NCBI GenBank assembly: GCA_934636865.1
Contig: CAKUBI010000012.1
Span: 1 to 46,441 of the forward strand
Length of the DNA: 46,441 nucleotides
Direction: 5' to 3'
Source: an uncultured Oscillospiraceae bacterium
GTDB taxonomy: Bacteria > Bacillota > Clostridia > Oscillospirales > Oscillospiraceae
How positions within the stretch are numbered: position 1 is the stretch's first letter; every line of letters starts with the position of its first letter. The translations under genes were made by a program, and so were the position numbers. The notes beneath the pieces were generated by a model. The model saw only the letters and a program-made list of their open reading frames with translations. It searched no databases and was not told the origin of the DNA. Shown piece by piece: positions 42,330-46,441 of this stretch.

Positions 42330-44516
42330 TCAAGAGAAGGGCGTGAGGGGCGGGGCTTCATAGGGGTGCGCGCTCATGACGGCGTCTGCCTCCGCGTCAC
42401 TTATGGAGGTAAAGCCCTCGCCGCCGACATAGTGGTCGGTCGAATCGGAGTAGAGCCAGCCGTCCAGCGACAGGAGCGATTCGATGTGATGCAGCTCGCC
42501 GCCGTCATAGCGGTAGTAGGAGACGCTGCGCTCGGACGCGCCGTCGCTGCCCTCATGGGCAAGGCTGCCGTCGGTGCAGAGATACCAGCGGCTGCGGCTC
42601 CACCCGCTGTCGGCAATGGGGATGGCGTAGCGCATGCTGTAGAGCCGGTAGAGGTCGAAGAATACAATGCTGCCGCTGCCCCAATCCGCGCCGAAGAGCA
42701 GCTCGGGAACGCCGTCGCCGTCAAGGTCGCGCAGCAGCCAGCCGGGCTGCTGATAGTAGTCGTTCTCGCTCGCAAGGTCACTGCTGAACGGCTCGCCGCC
42801 GGTAAAGCCGTTTTTTCGCGCGGAAACGACCTGCGCGATCAGAACGTCATAGGCGCCGTAGCCCGTGACGCCGGGGTAGAAGCGCAGCACCGTCCCCGCC
42901 GGGCAGCTTTCAAGCGTCGAGACGATCAGTTTGAGCGTCAGCACCGCGCCGTTCGACGTGACCTCCGCCGCAACGGTGCGGCCCTCTTCGTCCTGCCCGG
43001 TAAAGCGCAGCGTGTTGTCCGCGCTGTCGTACCGCCCCTCGAGATTTTCAAAGAAGGCGAGCTTGTAGATGCCGAGGTCCACGCGGTACTGCCCGCCATC
43101 CGCCCGGACCGTCAGCTCCGAACCCATGTCGTCTGCGTAGCTGCCGGTGGGGTCGAAGGGCCGCTCGGCCCGTATCGTGAAGCTATTCGCCATCGTGCGC
43201 AGCTGCATGCCCACGGAGTCGGCACCGGCTTCGTCCGCGCCGTCATAGCTCCAGTGGGTCTCGATGCGGTAATAGCTGTCGTCATCCCAAACGGGATAGA
43301 GGTAGACCTCCGTGCGGCTCATGCCCTCCTGCGTGGTGATATGGTAGACCGCGCCGTCGGCTTCCGTCTCGCGGCCGGAAAGGCGCATGGCGGCCAGCTC
43401 GCCGGAAAGGTCCGTCTCGCGGGAGAGGCTGAGATAGGCCTCCGCCTGCGCGGCGGAGCGCCAGAGGTACTGCCCCTCCTCGCGCAGCCAGGGGCGGAGA
43501 ATATAAATGCTCCAACCGTCCCCGGAAAAGCTGTCGGCGGCCGAGCCGTCATCCTGCGGCGGAACATCGGCAGGGTCGCTGACCGGGTCGGTCAGAAAGC
43601 ACGCGGCCACCGCCGTGCAGGCGATCAGCGCGAGCGCGACCACCCAGAACGCGGGCTTTTTGTAGCGCAAAACGCTTTTGATGCGCGCCTTCACGCCCAC
43701 CTCGCCGAAGGCCAGCGGGCAGGCGGCGAGCATCCTGCGCGGCACGCTGCACGAGAGCAGCACCGAGGAATAGGCCTTGATACCGTCCGCGTCCATGCCG
43801 CGGATGACCCGCTCGTCGCAGGCAAGCTCGATGTCGCGGCAGAGCAGCACATAGGCGAGCCATAAAAGCGGGTGGAACCAGTAGACTGCGAGCAGCACGA
43901 AGCCCAGCGGCTTCCACCAGTGGTCGCGGCGGGCGAGGTGCGCCCGCTCGTGCGCGAGCACGTTTTCCCGCCCGACCTCGTCCATGGCGGAGGGCAGGTA
44001 GATGCGCGGCCTCACGATGCCGAGGATGAAGGGCGACGCGGCCGCGTCACTGAGATAGACGTTGCCCTCCAGCCGGAGCGACGCGCTCACGCGCCGCCGC
44101 AGCCTGCAATAGCTCACGAGCGCGTAGCACAGCATCGCGATAAGCCCGGCGAGCCAGACGATGCCTGCGATCTCCGTCCAGACGAACAGCGGGTTCACGC
44201 TCACCGCCCCGTCGGCGGCGAAGGCCGCGCCGAACGACGGGTTCACCGCGTTGTCGATGGCCGTCACGCCGCTCGTGATGGCCGGGCGCGCGGCAAACTG
44301 TACCTCGTCGGGGCGGAGCGTTTCCGTGCTGGGGATCAGGCTCAGCGCGCTCTCGATCGAGACGGGCAGCATCAGCCGCAGCGCCACGATGCCCCAGAGC
44401 AGGACGCGCGTCCACTTGGGCGCTTTTTTCAGCGCGGCGCGCAGCACCAGCACCGCGAGCACCAGCCATCCGGCGGAAATGCTCAGGTTCAGGAGCTTTA
44501 AAAAGATGGCCGACAT
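42330..44516 (-). CDS. blaR1: BlaR1-family M56 peptidase sensor
   Basis: Membrane metalloprotease of 728 residues. Helices near the N-terminus, zinc motif HERAH at 189-193 with CDERV near 232, and another helix near 290-310 match BlaR1/MecR1. The large extracytoplasmic part (from about 315) has no clear penicillin-binding motif (SxxK was not found); instead it ends with FG-GAP-like text (LDGDGVPELLFGADWG). So it likely senses another signal. Start at 44516, 4 bases after blaI, so the genes are one operon. Signal binding should lead to BlaI cleavage. Confidence 0.88.
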   Translation of the reverse strand: MSAIFLKLLNLSISAGWLVLAVLVLRAALKKAPKWTRVLLWGIVALRLMLPVSIESALSLIPSTETLRPDEVQFAARPAITSGVTAIDNAVNPSFGAAFAADGAVSVNPLFVWTEIAGIVWLAGLIAMLCYALVSYCRLRRRVSASLRLEGNVYLSDAAASPFILGIVRPRIYLPSAMDEVGRENVLAHERAHLARRDHWWKPLGFVLLAVYWFHPLLWLAYVLLCRDIELACDERVIRGMDADGIKAYSSVLLSCSVPRRMLAACPLAFGEVGVKARIKSVLRYKKPAFWVVALALIACTAVAACFLTDPVSDPADVPPQDDGSAADSFSGDGWSIYILRPWLREEGQYLWRSAAQAEAYLSLSRETDLSGELAAMRLSGRETEADGAVYHITTQEGMSRTEVYLYPVWDDDSYYRIETHWSYDGADEAGADSVGMQLRTMANSFTIRAERPFDPTGSYADDMGSELTVRADGGQYRVDLGIYKLAFFENLEGRYDSADNTLRFTGQDEEGRTVAAEVTSNGAVLTLKLIVSTLESCPAGTVLRFYPGVTGYGAYDVLIAQVVSARKNGFTGGEPFSSDLASENDYYQQPGWLLRDLDGDGVPELLFGADWGSGSIVFFDLYRLYSMRYAIPIADSGWSRSRWYLCTDGSLAHEGSDGASERSVSYYRYDGGELHHIESLLSLDGWLYSDSTDHYVGGEGFTSISDAEADAVMSAHPYEAPPLTPFS

Positions 44517-44520
44517 GCGC

Positions 44521-44883
44521 TCACTCCTTCCCGTATTCGTCGATCATGCGGCGGATCTCGCTGACGTCCTCTGCGGAGAGCGCCTTGCGCGCGGTGAAGG
44601 CCGCGATGAACGCGGGCAGCGAGCCGTCGAACGTGTCCTCTACAAATTTTTCGCTCTGCACGGCGTTGTATTCCTCCTGCGAGAGGAGCGATGTGACCGT
44701 ACCGTTCTCATTTTGAAAAATGCCGTGCGCGCAGAGCTTTTTGAGCACCGTGTAGGTCGTGGATTTTTTCCACCCTAGCTCCTGCGCGCATTTCTTGACC
44801 AGCTCGCCCGAGGGGAGCGGCTCGCTGCGCCAGATGATCTCGGCAAAGCGCGTTTCTACAGCGCCCAGCTTGTATTCCTCCAT
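44521..44883 (-). CDS. blaI: BlaI/MecI-family repressor
   Basis: Winged-helix repressor of 120 residues: LGAVETRFAEIIWRSEPLPS, then KKSTTYTVLKKL as recognition helix and a C-terminal dimer part. The sequence at residue about 100 would be the BlaR1 cleavage area. ATG at 44883 follows AGGAGG. Two operators precede it, so it represses its own operon with blaR1. No beta-lactamase gene is nearby. Confidence 0.93.
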   Translation of the reverse strand: MEEYKLGAVETRFAEIIWRSEPLPSGELVKKCAQELGWKKSTTYTVLKKLCAHGIFQNENGTVTSLLSQEEYNAVQSEKFVEDTFDGSLPAFIAAFTARKALSAEDVSEIRRMIDEYGKE

Positions 44884-44897
44884 GCGATGACCTCCTT

Positions 44898-44948
44898 GGT
44901 CTATTTTCAGTAGACCTATTGATAATGGAAGTCTATCATGAATAGACT
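44898..44948. promoter_or_regulatory. Tandem BlaI operators
   Basis: Two inverted repeats with the same plan: GGTCTA-N7-TAGACC (44898-44916) and AGTCTA-N7-TAGACT (44930-44948). Their centres are 32 bases, about three DNA turns, apart. One overlaps the promoter, the other the leader. The half-site RGTCTA differs from the classic BlaI core TACA/TGTA. Confidence 0.8.
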
Positions 44949-44959
44949 GAAAATGTCAA
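44930..44959 (-). promoter_or_regulatory. Promoter of blaI-blaR1
   Basis: On the minus strand TTGACA, 18 bases, TAGACT; the -10 box is part of an operator. Confidence 0.65.
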
Positions 44960-45018
44960 GAGGGAAATGAAAAGAGACGCCCCCTCTCCGCTCATGCCCT
45001 GTTCGAATCTCTGAATAT

Positions 45019-45050
45019 AAAAAGAAACACCATCCATTCGGATGGTGTTT
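45019..45050 (-). terminator. Terminator of the tRNA gene
   Basis: On the minus strand AAACACCATCC, GAAT, GGATGGTGTTT, then CTTTTT. Confidence 0.85.
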
Positions 45051-45052
45051 CC

Positions 45053-45144
45053 TGGCGCAGCAGGAGAGATTCGAACTCTCGGTACGCTTTTGACGTACAC
45101 ACGATTTCCAGTCGTGCTCGTTATGACCGCTTCGATACTGCTGC
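45053..45144 (-). tRNA. tRNA-Ser (GGA)
   Basis: 92 bases including an encoded CCA end. Acceptor arms GCAGCAG / CTGCTGC with discriminator G; anticodon arm CACGA-CTGGAAA-TCGTG with anticodon GGA; long variable arm GTACG...CGTAC as expected for serine; T arm GAGAG-TTCGAAT-CTCTC. It reads UCC and UCU codons. It has its own promoter and terminator, so it is a single-gene unit. Confidence 0.96.
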
Positions 45145-45171
45145 GTATCGTAGTGCTCGACAGCAAAAATT

Positions 45172-45199
45172 ATTATACTAAAAATCTGCGCAAAGTCAA
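45172..45199 (-). promoter_or_regulatory. Promoter of the tRNA gene
   Basis: On the minus strand TTGACT, 16 bases, TATAAT. Confidence 0.8.
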
Positions 45200-45302
45200 G
45201 ACCCAATTTGCAATTCACGCAATTTTTCGCGTGCCCGGCACGCTTGCAATTTTGCCCGACATCTTTTATACTGACAAAAAAGACCCGCTGGGAGGGGCTA
45301 TC

Positions 45303-46259
45303 ATGGGCAAGAGCATTTACCGCGCCGTGAACACGACGCTTATCTATATCGAGCGCGGCGGCGCGTATCTCATGCTGCACCGCACGAAAAAGGAAAACGA
45401 CTGCAACCGCGACAAATGGATCGGCATCGGCGGCAAGTTCGAGCCGGGCGAGAGCCCGGAGGAGTGCATGCTGCGCGAGGCGAAGGAGGAAACAGGCCTG
45501 ACGCTGACCGATTACCGCTACCGCGGCATCGTGACCTTCGTGTCGGATGAGTGGGAGCCGGAGTATATGCACCTTTTCACGGCGAGCGGCTTTGAGGGTG
45601 CGCTGAAAACGTGCGACGAGGGTGAGCTCGCCTGGATCCAAAAGCAGGACCTTCTGGCACTGCCCGCGTGGGAGGGAGATAAGATCTTCCTGCGCCTTCT
45701 TGAGAAGGACGGCCCCTTTTTCTCGCTCAAGCTGCGCTATGCGGGCGAGGTGCTCGCCGAGGCAAAGCTGAACGGCCGGCCGCTCGCGCTGGGGCAGAGG
45801 GAGAAGCTGCTCGTCTCGGCGTGCCTGCTCGGCGCGCCCTGCCGCTACGACGGGAAGAGCAAGGCGGACGCGCGCGTGCAGGCGCTGGCGGAGGAATATG
45901 AGCTGATCCCCGTCTGCCCCGAGGAGCTCGGCGGGCTGCCCACCCCGCGCACGCCCAGCGAGCGGCTGGGAGAGCGCGTCGTCACGGCGGACGGCCGCGA
46001 CGTGACGGAAAACTACCGCCGCGGCGCGGAAGCGGCGCTCTCGCTGTGCCTTGCACACGGCTGCAGGGCCGCGGTGCTCAAGGAAAAAAGCCCCAGCTGC
46101 GGCTGCGGACAGATCTACGACGGCACGTTTTCCCGCCGCCTGATCCCCGGCGACGGCGTGACGGCGGCGCTTCTGCGCTCGCGCGGCGTTGCGGTCTGCG
46201 GCGAAAACGGGCTGGATGCGCTGAAAAAGGGCGCAAAGGCGGCGCCAAATAACCACTGA
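45303..46259 (+). CDS. NUDIX hydrolase fused to DUF523
   Basis: Two-domain protein of 318 residues. Residues 1-150 are a NUDIX domain of the MutT/8-oxo-dGTP type: Nudix box from Gly44 (GKFEPGES...REAKEETGL). Residues from about 173 are DUF523 (YbbK-like): VSACLLGAPCRYDG, CPEELGGLPTPR and KEKSPSCGCGQIYDG with conserved cysteines. The two are separate genes in many bacteria. ATG at 45303 follows GGGAGGGG. Substrates are not known; nucleotide clean-up is plausible for the first half. Confidence 0.9.
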   Translation: MGKSIYRAVNTTLIYIERGGAYLMLHRTKKENDCNRDKWIGIGGKFEPGESPEECMLREAKEETGLTLTDYRYRGIVTFVSDEWEPEYMHLFTASGFEGALKTCDEGELAWIQKQDLLALPAWEGDKIFLRLLEKDGPFFSLKLRYAGEVLAEAKLNGRPLALGQREKLLVSACLLGAPCRYDGKSKADARVQALAEEYELIPVCPEELGGLPTPRTPSERLGERVVTADGRDVTENYRRGAEAALSLCLAHGCRAAVLKEKSPSCGCGQIYDGTFSRRLIPGDGVTAALLRSRGVAVCGENGLDALKKGAKAAPNNH

Positions 46260-46275
46260 GGCGCAAAGATTTGGG

Positions 46276-46304
46276 TTGTGTTTTAACGCTCTGAACGGTA
46301 TAAT
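46276..46304 (+). promoter_or_regulatory. Promoter of the aminotransferase gene
   Basis: TTGTGT, 17 bases, TATAAT, about 64 bases before the start codon. Confidence 0.7.
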
Positions 46305-46367
46305 GTACCAAACCATACAGGATAGGATCTTAATATTTGAACAACCATTGAAGGAGGAGACCCGTTC

Positions 46368-46441
46368 ATGAAATTTTCCAGCAAAGTCGAAAAATGCGGG
46401 CTTTCGCCGATGCGCAAGTTCCACCCCTACGCGGTGGCGGC
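46368..46441 (+). CDS. PLP-dependent aminotransferase, 5' end only
   Basis: Only 24 codons lie in the window: MKFSSKVEKCGLSPMRKFHP and four more. This is the usual start of clostridial class I/II aminotransferases (CGLSPMRKF). AAGGAGGAG supports the ATG at 46368. The substrate cannot be told from this part. Confidence 0.65.
   Translation, partial: MKFSSKVEKCGLSPMRKFHPYAVA

Overview
The window looks like chromosome from a high-GC, endospore-forming member of the Clostridia, most like the gut Oscillospiraceae/Ruminococcaceae. This rests on protein style, Shine-Dalgarno starts (AGGAGG), a small acid-soluble spore protein (SASP) remnant, a BlaR1/BlaI pair, an oleate hydratase and a sigma-54 activator. 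It is an inference, not a database match. Most of the window is chromosomal; only the first ~2.1 kb is clearly acquired DNA of visibly lower GC.

Layout. 1-2138: right end of an integrative element (TnpW-like protein, large serine recombinase), followed at once by the C-terminal part of an alpha/beta-type SASP gene, so the element sits inside a spore gene. 2.4-9.8 kb: DUF554 membrane protein; a sigma-54 activator and the NhaC-type antiporter it probably switches on from a near-consensus -24/-12 promoter; a TetR regulator behind an 11-G run; a DUF5662 protein; a radical SAM protein. 10-15.9 kb (minus): a LacI-controlled oligosaccharide operon (regulator, binding lipoprotein, two permeases, MalQ). 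16.1-21.9 kb: aspartate-family biosynthesis, with hom-lysC-asd on the minus strand and thrC-thrH divergent on the plus strand. 22-24.6 kb: CstA-family transporter and a two-helix membrane protein of unknown role. 24.7-30.8 kb: a degraded MATE gene, recQ, and a promoter with a structured leader in front of a TM1266-like regulator and an ABC importer, then the 5' ends of a MarR gene and a MATE gene on the opposite strand. The two MATE pieces look like halves of one gene split by an inversion. 30.9-37.1 kb: membrane protein, DUF2130 protein, a GNAT with an apparent frameshift, YgiQ-type radical SAM protein, a histidine phosphatase-GNAT fusion. 37.2-41.2 kb: oleate hydratase and TetR regulator, barstar and lipoprotein barnase, a C_GCAxxG_C_C protein. 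41.3-46.4 kb: methyltransferase, BlaR1/BlaI with two operators, tRNA-Ser(GGA), a NUDIX-DUF523 fusion and the first codons of an aminotransferase.

How they work together. Three circuits can be read from sequence: LacI palindrome and promoter to the sugar operon; sigma-54 activator to the antiporter; BlaI tandem operators to blaI-blaR1. The asd/lysC/hom/thrC set gives aspartate to threonine without a classical thrB in view; ThrH may supply phosphohomoserine. No CRISPR array, rRNA operon or phage structural genes were seen.
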